Numbered from the stretch's first letter, positions 22,582-32,297 are shown. The stretch: DNA of 64,000 bases from an uncultured Bacteroidales bacterium (GCA_902779845.1 CACZCZ010000002.1:62001-126000), one strand, 5' to 3'. A program made the numbers and translations. The notes: generated by a model not told the origin, from the sequence alone.

Positions 22582-23376
22582 ATGATACAAAAGGCAAGAA
22601 TCAAGGGCACTGTTCTCACAGCTGTTCTGATGTGTTTTGCGCACGCAAGCGCACGCGCGCAAGATAATTTAGGTGTGGCGCCTCAGACAGCGCCGGAAGG
22701 CGAGGTAACCACCGAGGTAGCAGCAGCACCTGCGAAGAGCAAAGTGGAGGCCACGCTGGGTTTGGATGTCGTGAGCCAGTTCATCTGGCGCGGCATGAAA
22801 ATGGGCAGCGCTGCCTTGCAGCCCACAGCAGGCGTCAGCTGGCAAGGGCTGAGTCTGTCAGCATGGGGCAATGTAGGCTTCGCAGACTGGAATGACTTCA
22901 AGGAAATCGACCTAACCCTATCCTACACCATCAAGGGGCTGACGATAGGCATCACGGACTACTGGACAACAGAGGCCGGAACGCCCTATTTCAACTACAA
23001 GAAGAACGAGACGAACCACGTATTCGAGGCTTCGGTGGGCTATGACTTCGGCTTCCTGCGAGCATCATGGCAAACCATCTTCGCCGGTGCCGACGGTCTG
23101 AATAAGAGTGACAAACGCGCCTATTCGTCGTACTTCGAGCTGACAGCGCCATTTCGTTTGGCGACATGCGACTGGGAGGGCACCGTGGGCGTAGTGCCCT
23201 ATGCCACCAGCTACTACGACTGCGATGGTTTCCGCTGCACGAACATCACGCTACGTGTGACAAAGGCCATCGAGGTGACGGATCGCTTCAAGATTCCCTT
23301 GTTCCTGCAGCTCACGGGTAACCCCAACTCCCGCGACCTCTATTTCGTTGGCGGATTCACGCTGCAAGCTTTCTGA
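22582..23376 (+). CDS. Outer-membrane beta-barrel protein (putative)
   Basis: The frame is open from 22531, but the promoter lies inside that extension, so the start is set at ATG 22582, giving 264 aa. A signal peptide ends at SARAQ. The remainder alternates aromatic and polar residues in strands (LDVVSQFIWRGMKMG, LSLSAWGNVGF) and ends in Phe (GGFTLQAF), as outer-membrane barrels do. It resembles TorF/MipA-like porins of unknown substrate. CG-alternating DNA lies in the signal peptide region. Confidence 0.75.
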   Translation: MIQKARIKGTVLTAVLMCFAHASARAQDNLGVAPQTAPEGEVTTEVAAAPAKSKVEATLGLDVVSQFIWRGMKMGSAALQPTAGVSWQGLSLSAWGNVGFADWNDFKEIDLTLSYTIKGLTIGITDYWTTEAGTPYFNYKKNETNHVFEASVGYDFGFLRASWQTIFAGADGLNKSDKRAYSSYFELTAPFRLATCDWEGTVGVVPYATSYYDCDGFRCTNITLRVTKAIEVTDRFKIPLFLQLTGNPNSRDLYFVGGFTLQAF

Positions 23377-23425
23377 TTATTTCAAACAATTCAACATATA
23401 GCTATAAGCTCATCATCTTAGACTC

Positions 23426-24709
23426 ATGAAATTCAACGCACTACATACTGGTATTCTGGTTTTGGCCATGCTGATGGGCATGACAACGTTCACGGCGTGC
23501 ACTGACGACAGCGAAAAGGGCAGCGGACAGGTGCATCCCACAGGATTGCACACCAAGGCCACCACGGAACTCATCAAGATCTGCAATACGAACCCCGAGG
23601 TGAAACGCCTGCTCAGCCACGCCATCGCACAGGCTGCAGAGATTAACCCCGACCGCGACTACAACCCGGCACAGACGCTCACGGAATTCTACGATTTCGT
23701 GGACTGGAACGTGCGCCAGCTGCCGTGGGATGTGATGATTCGCACAGCACCAAACGAGTACGGCCGCTCGCTCTACGGTCGCACGGATCAGGGCATCGGG
23801 TACTTCTGGTTCGTCGTAGATCAGCCGTTGGACGAGCTGAGAGACCGCGGCTACTTCTACCCCACCGTGGAATTCGTGGAGCCCTTCTCGACATGGCTCT
23901 CCACCTACAGCAGCACCTGGGGCGACTTCCTGAATACCGAGGAGAGTTGGAATGAGACCTACTACAACATGGTCAAGGACGATCCGGACTGGGGTCTGGA
24001 CAAAGGCTGGTACGGCGAAGGCAACCAATGGAAGACCTACAACGAATTCTTCGCACGCCGTCTGGCATCGCCCGATATGCGCCCAATCGCCGATGCAGAG
24101 GTGGTAGCGCCTGTGGACTCATGGCCTAAATTCACCTGGGCCATCGACGATGACAACCAGCTCGTATATACCGAGGATGAGAAGCTGCATGTCAAGACAG
24201 CCATGATCTCGGATATCTCACAGCTCATTGGCAAGGACTCGCAATACAAAGATATCTTCGCCGGCGGCACACTGACGCATACCTTCCTGGATGTGAACGA
24301 CTACCACCGCTTCCACGCCCCCGTGGATGGCGTGCTGCGCGAAATGCGCAGGGTGCCCGGAGTGTCGGCCGGAGGTGGCTACACAATGTGGGATAATGAC
24401 AGTAAGTTGTACTACTACCAGAACGATCTCGGCTTCCAGATGGTGGAGACCCGCCTCTGCGCCATCATCCAGACTGAGCAATACGGCTATGTGGCCATGC
24501 TGCCCGTGGGCATGTCGCAAATCTGCAGCGTCAACTGGATTCCCGAACTCCATGTGGGCCAGCAGCTGCGCCGTGGCGACGAAATGGGCTTCTTCCAGTT
24601 CGGCGGCTCGGACGTGGTGCTCATCTTCCAGAAAGGCATTGAAGTGGACATCTGCCACAGCGGCGACCACATCCTGATGGGCGAAGCCTATGCCAGATTG
24701 AAAAACTGA
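23426..24709 (+). CDS. Lipoprotein of the phosphatidylserine decarboxylase / PsiD-like family
   Basis: 427 aa. It begins with a lipoprotein signal (lipobox near TTFTAC). An N-terminal PSDC-like domain is followed by the decarboxylase fold: FNEFFARRL, YHRFHAPVDG (His294, His297) and FGGSDVVLIFQKG. Gly394-Ser395 is the expected self-cleavage site, where Ser becomes the pyruvoyl cofactor. The longer two-domain form is that of the group containing fungal tryptophan decarboxylase PsiD, rather than short lipid-making Psd. Anchoring outside the cytoplasm is unusual for membrane lipid synthesis and hints at another substrate, perhaps an amino acid. The substrate is not shown. Confidence 0.8.
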   Translation: MKFNALHTGILVLAMLMGMTTFTACTDDSEKGSGQVHPTGLHTKATTELIKICNTNPEVKRLLSHAIAQAAEINPDRDYNPAQTLTEFYDFVDWNVRQLPWDVMIRTAPNEYGRSLYGRTDQGIGYFWFVVDQPLDELRDRGYFYPTVEFVEPFSTWLSTYSSTWGDFLNTEESWNETYYNMVKDDPDWGLDKGWYGEGNQWKTYNEFFARRLASPDMRPIADAEVVAPVDSWPKFTWAIDDDNQLVYTEDEKLHVKTAMISDISQLIGKDSQYKDIFAGGTLTHTFLDVNDYHRFHAPVDGVLREMRRVPGVSAGGGYTMWDNDSKLYYYQNDLGFQMVETRLCAIIQTEQYGYVAMLPVGMSQICSVNWIPELHVGQQLRRGDEMGFFQFGGSDVVLIFQKGIEVDICHSGDHILMGEAYARLKN

Positions 24710-24739
24710 ACGCTCTAAAACTCTTATGATTCTTCACTC

Positions 24740-27169
24740 ATGAAGTTCTTGAACGATTTACTGAAGGACTCTGTGGCCACCCGCACCTCGCTGCTGGTGT
24801 TTGTCCTCATCACCATCATCATGCTCACAGGCGGATTCTACCAGATGAAGCGTGTGAGGGATGTCGTTGCTGATGAGACCAACCGCCAAGCCGGCCGCGC
24901 CATGGACGGCGTGCTCGCCGACATCGACAGCCGTATCTCCAACGTGGAGACGGCCGTAGAGACGGCTGCAGCATTCGCTGACCGCAACACGCAGGACGAA
25001 TCGCTGTGCTATGAGCTGCTGTACCGCCTCATCAGCAAGAACAACGACATCGCCGCTGCCACGCTCCTCTACCGCGAGAACTTCTTTCCCGAACTGGGAC
25101 GCTACTATGCCCCCACGGTGACGCGCGACCCGCTGACGGGCGAGCTGGCAGCCGACGAGATTGGCGGTCCCGACAATGACTTCTGCTATCTGGAGACGGA
25201 CAGCAACTGGATCTACACCAATATACTGGAAAAGGGTTACTGGTGTCTGCCCTACGTAGATTCCATGTCCACGAAGCGAGCAATGGTCACCTACTCCGTA
25301 CCGCTCTACGATGCTAAGGACAGCATCTACGCCGTGCTGTGCGCCGATGTGGCGCTGGACTGGGTACGCGATATCGTGGAGGATGCCAAGCCCTATCCCT
25401 ACTCACGCGTTATCGTGCTCAGCCGCGACTCGCAATATGTCTGCCACCCCGAGCCCGAATGGATTCAAACCGTGAATGTCATAGACCATGCTACCCAGTT
25501 GCAGGACACCGACTACCTGAACCTGGCCAGCCGAATGCTGAGCTGGAAACGCGGTACGGACACGCTGCAGGAAGACGTCACCTACATGGCAACAGACGAT
25601 AAAGCCCATGACGAAAGCACCATTGTCTATTACGCCCCTGTGCCGCGTGTGCAATGGTCGGTAAGTTTCACGATGCCAGAATCCAAGATCATGGAACAGC
25701 CCAACATCCTGTGGCGTTCGATGCTGATTCTGCTGGTGGTGATGCTGGTGCTCATCTCAATCGTGCTGAATCTGGTCGTGCGAGCACAAATATGGCCGCT
25801 GAAGCAGTTGGCACTTGCCACCCAGGAAATTGCCAAGGGACATTTCAACAAGCCGCTGCCAAAGATCTCCACCCACGACGAGATCCGCAATATGCGCGAC
25901 TCCTTTGAGGAGATGCAATCCTCACTGGCACATTATATCAACGAGCTACAAGTCTCCACGGCCGCCAAAGCTTCGATACAGAGCGAACTGAAGGTGGCCA
26001 GCGAGATACAGATGTCCATGCTGCCCAAGCTGTTCCCGCCCTACCCCGACCGCGACGACATCGACATCTTCGGTGCCCTGGCACCCGCGAAAGCTGTCGG
26101 CGGCGACCTCTATGACTTCTACATCCGCGACGAGAAGCTGTTCTTCTGCATCGGTGACGTGAGCGGAAAGGGCGTGCCGGCCTCTCTGGTGATGGCTGTC
26201 ACACGCAGCCTCTTCCGCACCATCTCACAGCACGAATCGCAACCCGACCGTATTCTGTCACAAATCAACAACACACTCAGCGACCAGAACGAGTCAAATA
26301 TGTTCGTGACGCTCTTCGCAGGCGCATTGGACCTGCCCACAGGACGTCTGCGCTACAGCAACGCCGGCCATGACTCCCCCTTGCTCGTGGGCGACGGCAT
26401 TCAACTGCTGCCCTGCGACTCGAACATCCCTGCCGGCGTGATACAGAACTGGAAATACACACCGCAAGAAACCATGATAGCGCCCCAGACCACCATCTTC
26501 CTCTACACCGACGGCCTGACAGAGGCTGAGAACAAGCAACATGAGCTGTTCGGCGAAGACAGACTGGCGGCTGTTGCCGAAGCGTGCGCCAAGGCCCAGG
26601 AACAGAAACCACAACACCTCATCGAAAGGATGACGAAAGCCGTGCAAACCTATGTGGGCGATGCCGAGCAGAGCGACGACCTTACGATGCTGGCTATCCA
26701 ATACACCAAGTCTATGCGAGCAGAACACATGCACCGCACCATCACACTGCCCAACGATGTGCAGAAAGTGCCTGAACTGGCACAGTTTGTAGAAGAGGTA
26801 TGTGAGGAAGTCGGGTTTGACATGGCAACGACAATGCAGTTGAATCTGGCACTGGAAGAGGCTGTCGTCAACGTGATGAACTATGCCTATCCCTCCGGAG
26901 TGACGGGAAACATTGACATCGATGCCAGAGCCAACGACGTCCGCCTGAAATTCACCATCAGCGACAGCGGTTCGCCCTTCGACCCCACGGCGAAGGAAGA
27001 AGTTGACACCACCCTCTCAGCCGAAGAACGCTCCATCGGCGGACTGGGCATCCATCTCATACGACAGATCATGGACAGCATCAACTACGAATACGTGGAC
27101 GGCAAGAATGTCCTCACGCTGCGCAAGAGACTCAACACACAAAACCAAGATATCAACTTGAATCTATAA
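24740..27169 (+). CDS. Membrane sensor with SpoIIE phosphatase and HATPase (RsbU-RsbW-like fusion)
   Basis: 809 aa. Membrane helix 1 is at about 18-34, then a ~290-residue periplasmic sensor (Cache-like), helix 2 at about 322-346 and a HAMP domain at about 347-400. A SpoIIE/PP2C phosphatase follows at about 435-640 (GGDLYDFY, GDVSGKGVPASLVMA, YTDGLTEA). The C-terminal HATPase_c_2 serine kinase domain is at 664-800 (NLALEEAVVNVMNYAYP, GGLGIHLIRQIMD). Phosphatase and anti-sigma kinase in one chain, with the STAS antagonist gene next door, form a complete partner-switching module that senses something outside the inner membrane. Confidence 0.92.
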   Translation: MKFLNDLLKDSVATRTSLLVFVLITIIMLTGGFYQMKRVRDVVADETNRQAGRAMDGVLADIDSRISNVETAVETAAAFADRNTQDESLCYELLYRLISKNNDIAAATLLYRENFFPELGRYYAPTVTRDPLTGELAADEIGGPDNDFCYLETDSNWIYTNILEKGYWCLPYVDSMSTKRAMVTYSVPLYDAKDSIYAVLCADVALDWVRDIVEDAKPYPYSRVIVLSRDSQYVCHPEPEWIQTVNVIDHATQLQDTDYLNLASRMLSWKRGTDTLQEDVTYMATDDKAHDESTIVYYAPVPRVQWSVSFTMPESKIMEQPNILWRSMLILLVVMLVLISIVLNLVVRAQIWPLKQLALATQEIAKGHFNKPLPKISTHDEIRNMRDSFEEMQSSLAHYINELQVSTAAKASIQSELKVASEIQMSMLPKLFPPYPDRDDIDIFGALAPAKAVGGDLYDFYIRDEKLFFCIGDVSGKGVPASLVMAVTRSLFRTISQHESQPDRILSQINNTLSDQNESNMFVTLFAGALDLPTGRLRYSNAGHDSPLLVGDGIQLLPCDSNIPAGVIQNWKYTPQETMIAPQTTIFLYTDGLTEAENKQHELFGEDRLAAVAEACAKAQEQKPQHLIERMTKAVQTYVGDAEQSDDLTMLAIQYTKSMRAEHMHRTITLPNDVQKVPELAQFVEEVCEEVGFDMATTMQLNLALEEAVVNVMNYAYPSGVTGNIDIDARANDVRLKFTISDSGSPFDPTAKEEVDTTLSAEERSIGGLGIHLIRQIMDSINYEYVDGKNVLTLRKRLNTQNQDINLNL

Positions 27170-27188
27170 ACTCAAAAAATCTTCTTAT

Positions 27189-27491
27189 ATGACAACAAAC
27201 ATTTTAGAAAAAGACGGCGCCCTCGTAGCAGAATTCAAAGGACGTCTGGACACCGCAGCAGCCCCGCAGGTGGAGAGCGAAGTGAAGCCCCTCATGGAAG
27301 CCAGTGGCAAGGATGTCATCCTCGACTGCACAGAACTCTCCTACATCTCATCCAGTGGCCTGCGCATCTTCCTGAGCATCCTGAAGACAGTGAAGCCGAA
27401 AGGCGCTCATGTCTATATCACAGGTATGAACAACGACCTGCGCAACGTGTTCACGATGACAGGTTTCATCAACCTCTTCGAGTTCAAATAA
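27189..27491 (+). CDS. STAS-domain anti-sigma factor antagonist
   Basis: 100 aa, a single STAS domain with LDTAAAPQVE and the phosphorylation-site loop YISSSGLRIF (Ser54-Ser56). In partner-switching systems this protein is phosphorylated by the HATPase kinase and freed by the SpoIIE phosphatase. Both activities lie in the gene 20 nt upstream, so it is very probably its direct partner. The final output is not encoded here. Confidence 0.93.
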   Translation: MTTNILEKDGALVAEFKGRLDTAAAPQVESEVKPLMEASGKDVILDCTELSYISSSGLRIFLSILKTVKPKGAHVYITGMNNDLRNVFTMTGFINLFEFK

Positions 27492-27509
27492 ACATTCTGT
27501 TTACGCCTT

Positions 27510-30431
27510 ATGAAAAAAATTCTTTTCGTCGCTGTGACATTGCTATGTCTCAGCGGCTGCAACAAGCATGACTATGAGATTGTCAAGGGCGACCCGATGC
27601 AGACTCGCATCTACACCCTGAAGAACGGTCTCAAGGTGTATATCTCGGTGAACAAGGATGAACCACGCATCCAGGCGAACATCGCCGTGAAGACCGGCTC
27701 CCGCAACGACCCCGCAGAGACAACAGGTCTGGCACACTATCTCGAGCACCTGATGTTCAAGGGCACCAAGCAGTTCGGCACCAGCGACTCCACTGCCGAG
27801 GCTCCGCTGCTGGACGAGATTGAACAGCGCTTCGAGGCCTACCGCCAGCTCACAGATCCCGCCGCACGCAAGCAGGCTTACCACGAGATTGACAGCGTCA
27901 GCCAGCTGGCAGCCAAGTACAACATCCCCAACGAGTACGACAAGCTGATGGCGCTCATCGGCTCCGACGGCACCAATGCCTTCACGAGCTTCGACCAGAC
28001 GGTCTATGTGGAGAACATCCCGTCCAACGAGATTGAGAACTGGGCCCGCATCCAAGCCGACCGTTTCCAGAACATGGTCATTCGCGGTTTCCACACCGAG
28101 CTGGAAGCTGTTTATGAGGAGTACAACCTGTACCTGAGTGACGACAGCGAGAAGATGGTCAACGCCCTTTTGTACAAGCTCTTCCCCACTCACCCCTACG
28201 GCACACAGACCACCATCGGCACACAGGAGCACTTGAAGAATCCCTCGATCACCAACATCAAGAACTACTTCAAGAACTACTATTGCCCGAACAATGTAGC
28301 CATCTGTATGTCAGGTGATTTAGACCCCGACAAAACCATCGACATCTTGGAGAAATACTTCGGCAACTGGCAGCCCAACCCCGACTGCAAGCAGCCCGAA
28401 TACGCCCCTGTGGCAACGCTGACAGCTCCCGTTGACACCACCGTGGTGGGCCTCGAAGCCGAGAGCCTGATGATGGGCTGGAGCTTCCCGGGTGCCAAGG
28501 ACCGCGTCTGCGACACGCTCTCAATCATCAGCGAAGTTCTCAGCAACGGCCGTGCCGGTCTCTTCGACCTGGACATCAACCAGAAGATGACCATGCTCAG
28601 TGCATACGCCGGCAACTACGCCCTCTCAGACTATTCCCTCTTCTTCATGCAAGGTTCGCCACGCGAGGGCCAGACGCTGGAGGAAGCCCGCGACCTGATG
28701 CTCGCCGAGATGAAGAAGCTCAAGAGCGGCGACTTCCCCGACGACCTCCTGCCCGCCATCATCAACAACTGGAAACTGAGCAAGATGCAGGCGCTGGAGC
28801 ACAACAATGCCCGCACGACGATGTTCCAGAACGCCTTCATCCATGGCATCGACTGGAAAGATGCCGTCGAGGAAATCGACCGCATCTCAGCCCTCACGAA
28901 AGAGGACATCGTAGGCTTCGCACAGCGTAACTTCAAAGACAACTACGTCACCGTGTTCAAGCGTCAGGGCGACGACCCCAACATCAAGAAAATCGACAAG
29001 CCCGAGATTACCGCCATCCCCTCCAATCGCGACCAGATGAGCGCTTTCGTAAAAGAGATTCAGGACACCGAGGTGGAGCCTATCCAGCCGCGCTTCGTGG
29101 ATTTCAAGAACGACCTGACCGTGGGAACGTGGACTTCCAAGACGGGCGATGCCGCCGAGCAGCAGCTGCCCCTGATCTATAAGCAGAACACGGAGAACGG
29201 CATCTTCCACATCGTGTTCCGTCTGCCCTTCGGCACAGCCGCCGACAAGCGCCTTGAGGCCGCCAGCGACTACCTGGAGCTGCTGGGCACCGACACGCTC
29301 ACCGCCGAGCAGATTCAACAGAAGTTCTACGGCCTTGCCTGCAGCTTCTATGTCAACGTCGGCAGCTACCAGACCTCCATTAACCTCTCGGGTCTCGACG
29401 ATAGTATGCCCGCCGCCTTGGCCCTGTTGGAGAATGTGCTGAAGAACGTGCAGGTGGACAGCACCGCCTACGCCGCCTACATCGCCAATGTCGCCAAAGC
29501 CCAAGCCGATGCGAAGTTGGAGCAGCGCAACTGTTTCTCCCATCTGCGTGCCTTCGGTTTCTTCGGCGCCCGCAACTCCCTGCGCAACATCATGACAGCA
29601 GCCGAGCTGACGGCCACCAATCCGCAGGACCTCGTGGATATACTGCACAACCTGACCAGCTATGAGCACAGCGTACTCTACTACGGTCCCCGCTCAATGT
29701 CGGACCTCAGCAGCCTGCTGACTCAGGAGCACCGCCTGCCCGCCGAACTGAAGGCACCCCTCGCCTTCGAGGATTACATGGAGCAGAGCACACCGGAGAC
29801 TGAAATCCTGCTGGCGCCCTACGATGCCAAGAACATCTACATGATAGCCATGCACAACGATGAAGTCATGTGGCGCCCTGAAACCACGCCTGTGGCAGCG
29901 CTCTACAACGAGTACTTCGGCAGCGGCATGAACGGTATCGTCTTCCAGGAACTGCGCGAGAGCCGCGGCCTCGCCTACAGCGCTGCCGCCTACTACGACC
30001 AGGCCCCCTCGCGCAAGGGTCATCCCGAGACGAGTTTCACCTACATCATCTCACAGAACGACAAGATGATGGACTGCATCCGCACCTTCAACGAGATTCT
30101 CGACAGCATCCCGCAAAGCCAGAGCGCCTTCGAGATTGCCAAGCAGAGCCTGACGAAGCAGCTGGCAGCTCAGCGTACTACCCGCTTCGGTGTCATCAAC
30201 GCCTGGTTAGCGGCTCAGGACCGCGGCATCGACTATGACATCAATGAGAAGATTTACAACGAACTGCCCAACATCACGCTCGATGACATCGTGCGTTTCT
30301 CCAACGAGCGCATGGCGCGCAAGACCCGCCGCTACATGATCCTCGGCAACGAGAAAGAGCTGGATATGGCAGCCTTGCAGCAGGTGGGCCCCATCAAGCG
30401 TGTCAGCCTGGAAGAAATCTTCGGGTATTAA
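27510..30431 (+). CDS. M16 family zinc metalloprotease (lipoprotein)
   Basis: 973 aa. The lipoprotein signal ends at CLSGC. An active M16 half has the inverted zinc motif HYLEH (His76, Glu79, His80) with EEYNLY further on supplying the third ligand. The C-terminal half is an inactive M16-like domain, as in two-domain pitrilysin-type enzymes. It probably degrades peptides in the periplasm or at the outer membrane. It follows the STAS gene by 18 nt and may be co-transcribed with the signalling module. Confidence 0.93.
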   Translation: MKKILFVAVTLLCLSGCNKHDYEIVKGDPMQTRIYTLKNGLKVYISVNKDEPRIQANIAVKTGSRNDPAETTGLAHYLEHLMFKGTKQFGTSDSTAEAPLLDEIEQRFEAYRQLTDPAARKQAYHEIDSVSQLAAKYNIPNEYDKLMALIGSDGTNAFTSFDQTVYVENIPSNEIENWARIQADRFQNMVIRGFHTELEAVYEEYNLYLSDDSEKMVNALLYKLFPTHPYGTQTTIGTQEHLKNPSITNIKNYFKNYYCPNNVAICMSGDLDPDKTIDILEKYFGNWQPNPDCKQPEYAPVATLTAPVDTTVVGLEAESLMMGWSFPGAKDRVCDTLSIISEVLSNGRAGLFDLDINQKMTMLSAYAGNYALSDYSLFFMQGSPREGQTLEEARDLMLAEMKKLKSGDFPDDLLPAIINNWKLSKMQALEHNNARTTMFQNAFIHGIDWKDAVEEIDRISALTKEDIVGFAQRNFKDNYVTVFKRQGDDPNIKKIDKPEITAIPSNRDQMSAFVKEIQDTEVEPIQPRFVDFKNDLTVGTWTSKTGDAAEQQLPLIYKQNTENGIFHIVFRLPFGTAADKRLEAASDYLELLGTDTLTAEQIQQKFYGLACSFYVNVGSYQTSINLSGLDDSMPAALALLENVLKNVQVDSTAYAAYIANVAKAQADAKLEQRNCFSHLRAFGFFGARNSLRNIMTAAELTATNPQDLVDILHNLTSYEHSVLYYGPRSMSDLSSLLTQEHRLPAELKAPLAFEDYMEQSTPETEILLAPYDAKNIYMIAMHNDEVMWRPETTPVAALYNEYFGSGMNGIVFQELRESRGLAYSAAAYYDQAPSRKGHPETSFTYIISQNDKMMDCIRTFNEILDSIPQSQSAFEIAKQSLTKQLAAQRTTRFGVINAWLAAQDRGIDYDINEKIYNELPNITLDDIVRFSNERMARKTRRYMILGNEKELDMAALQQVGPIKRVSLEEIFGY

Positions 30432-30459
30432 AAAAATCTTAAAAACTACTATACAAAGA

Positions 30460-30486
30460 GAAAAGCGCGAAGATTTCGCGCTTTTC
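30460..30486 (+). terminator. Terminator of the M16 gene
   Basis: A perfect 12-bp stem with a GAT loop (GAAAAGCGCGAA and its complement) is followed by TTCG. Confidence 0.8.
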
Positions 30487-30510
30487 TTCGTTTATTACAA
30501 CAAATTGTTG

Positions 30511-30518
30511 TACTTTTG
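30511..30518 (+). promoter_or_regulatory. -7 box of the thiE-like gene
   Basis: TACTTTTG lies 21 nt before ATG 30540. Confidence 0.6.
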
Positions 30519-30539
30519 CACACGAAAAAACAAGCGTAA

Positions 30540-31145
30540 ATGAAACTCATCCTTCTATCGACTCCAGACTTCTTCGTCGAGGAAGACACGATAATCAATG
30601 CCCTCTTCGAGGAAGGACTTGATTTGTTCCACCTGCGCAAGCCCCACACCGAACCCATCTATTCGGAACGCCTGCTCACGCTGATTCCGCAGCAGTGGCA
30701 TGACCACATCGTTGTTCATGACCATTTCTATCTCGTAGATGAATTCGGTCTCCGTGGCGTCCACCTCTCCAAAGAAGTCAACTCCCTTCCCCAGAACTAC
30801 CACGGCAGCGTCAGCCGCTCGTGCCATAGCTTAGACGAGCTTCGCGACCGTCGGGGCATGGACTACGTCTTCCTCTCGCCCGTCTTCAACAGCATCACCT
30901 ACCCCGAGCGCCACGCCGGCTACACGTCCGAGCAGCTGCATAACGCCACGCGCGCCGGCCTCATTGACCGCAAGGTGATGGCCGCCGGCGGTGTCAACAG
31001 CGATACCCTGTCCCAGCTGTCCGACTACGGCTTCGGCGGTGCTGTTATCCTTGGCGACCTATGGACACGCTTTAACATCCACTCCGGCCTTGACTACAAA
31101 GAGGTCATCGCCCACTTCCGCAAGTTGCGCAAAGCAGCCGAATAG
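30540..31145 (+). CDS. Thiamine-phosphate synthase-like protein (ThiE/TenI)
   Basis: 201 aa, a TIM barrel of the ThiE/TenI type. Visible are LDLFHLRKPHTE near the start, VVHDHFYLVDEFGLRGVHLS, DYVFLSPVFNSIT and the phosphate-binding VMAAGGVNSDT and GFGGAVILGDLW ends. ThiE joins the thiazole and pyrimidine halves of thiamine. It stands alone without other thiamine genes or a TPP riboswitch, so a TenI-like or salvage role is possible. Confidence 0.85.
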   Translation: MKLILLSTPDFFVEEDTIINALFEEGLDLFHLRKPHTEPIYSERLLTLIPQQWHDHIVVHDHFYLVDEFGLRGVHLSKEVNSLPQNYHGSVSRSCHSLDELRDRRGMDYVFLSPVFNSITYPERHAGYTSEQLHNATRAGLIDRKVMAAGGVNSDTLSQLSDYGFGGAVILGDLWTRFNIHSGLDYKEVIAHFRKLRKAAE

Positions 31146-31201
31146 CATTCGCCTAGCGCTGAACGTAAAGACGCTTAAGCACTGAAGAAAGAAATCAATT
31201 A

Positions 31202-31230
31202 TTAAACGTTAAACGACCAAACGTTAAACG
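31202..31230. repeat. Heptamer array upstream of prs
   Basis: TTAAACG units with a 7-8 nt period lie 4 nt before the prs start. Confidence 0.7.
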
Positions 31231-31234
31231 AAAC

Positions 31235-32164
31235 ATGAATAACTTCCTTGTCTTCTCCGGCACTGCCACTCAGTACCTGACCGAGAAAATCTGCAACAGC
31301 CTAGGTGTTCCCCAAGGCCAGATCAACATCACCCGCTTCGCCGACGGCGAATTCAGCGTGAGCTACGAAGAGAGCATCCGCGGACGCGATGTCTTCCTCG
31401 TACAGAGCACCTTCCCCAACTCCGACAACCTCATGGAGCTCCTGCTGATGATCGATGCCGCCAAGCGCGCCTCCGCCCGCTCCATCAACGCTGTCATCCC
31501 CTACTTCGGCTGGGCTCGCCAGGATCGCAAGGACAAGCCGCGCGTGGCCATCGGCGCGAAACTCGTAGCCGACATGTTGTCGGTGGCCGGTGTCAATCGT
31601 GTCATCACGATGGACCTTCACGCCGATCAGGAACAGGGTTTCTTCAACGTGCCCGTTGATCACCTCTATGCCTCCAGCGTCCTGCTGCCCTATATCAAGA
31701 GTCTGAATCTCGAGAACCTCGTCATCGCCACGCCCGACGTAGGCGGTTCCAAGCGTGCCTCAGCCTACTCCAAGTTCTTCGGTTGCCCGCTGGTGCTGTG
31801 CAACAAGACACGTCCCCGCCCCAACCATGTTGGCACCATGCAGATCATCGGCGACGTGAAGAATGCCGATGTCGTCCTCGTGGATGATATGGTTGACACC
31901 GCCGGCACCATCACGAAGGCTGCTGACCTGATGATTGAGAACGGCGCCCGCAGCGTGCGCGCCATCGCCAGCCACTGCGTCATGAGCGGTGCTGCCAGCG
32001 AGCGTGTGCAGAACAGTCAGTTGGAGGAAATTGTCTTCACGGATTCCATCCCCTACAGCAATCGCTGCGCCAAGGTGAAGCAGATTTCCATTGCCGACCT
32101 CATCGCCGAGACCATCCGTCGCGTGGTGGACAATGAGAGTATCAGCAGCCAATATCTGATTTAA
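31235..32164 (+). CDS. prs: Ribose-phosphate pyrophosphokinase
   Basis: 309 aa. It makes PRPP from ribose 5-phosphate and ATP for nucleotide, His and Trp synthesis. Motifs: VFLVQSTFPNSDNLMELL, PYFGWARQDRKDKPR, ITMDLHADQEQGFF and the PRPP loop VLVDDMVDTAGTI. Length and motifs are typical of class I enzymes. A repeat array lies directly before the start and a set of 23-nt repeats follows the stop. Confidence 0.97.
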   Translation: MNNFLVFSGTATQYLTEKICNSLGVPQGQINITRFADGEFSVSYEESIRGRDVFLVQSTFPNSDNLMELLLMIDAAKRASARSINAVIPYFGWARQDRKDKPRVAIGAKLVADMLSVAGVNRVITMDLHADQEQGFFNVPVDHLYASSVLLPYIKSLNLENLVIATPDVGGSKRASAYSKFFGCPLVLCNKTRPRPNHVGTMQIIGDVKNADVVLVDDMVDTAGTITKAADLMIENGARSVRAIASHCVMSGAASERVQNSQLEEIVFTDSIPYSNRCAKVKQISIADLIAETIRRVVDNESISSQYLI

Positions 32165-32174
32165 TTGGGAGTCC

Positions 32175-32266
32175 TCTGATTGAACAGAGATAAGATTTCT
32201 GATTAAGCAGAGGTAAGATCTCTGATTGAACAGAGACAGGCATTCCGATTGAATAAGGATAGACAA
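32175..32266. repeat. Four 23-nt tandem repeats downstream of prs
   Basis: Units start at 32175, 32198, 32221 and 32244. Each begins TCTGATT or TCCGATT, and units 1 and 3 contain CTCTG/CAGAG able to form small hairpins. The last unit is the most diverged. Bases 32298-32456 hold no recognisable gene. Confidence 0.8.
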
Positions 32267-32277
32267 AAAAGAAAAGA

Positions 32278-32297
32278 AGGTTGTCTCACGACAACCT
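32278..32297 (+). terminator. Terminator after prs
   Basis: AGGTTGTC and GACAACCT pair around a 4-nt loop; the following tract is only weakly T-rich. Confidence 0.6.

Noticed and set aside
32175-32266. CRISPR-like array
   Set aside because: The 23-nt units are contiguous with no spacers and no cas genes lie nearby.
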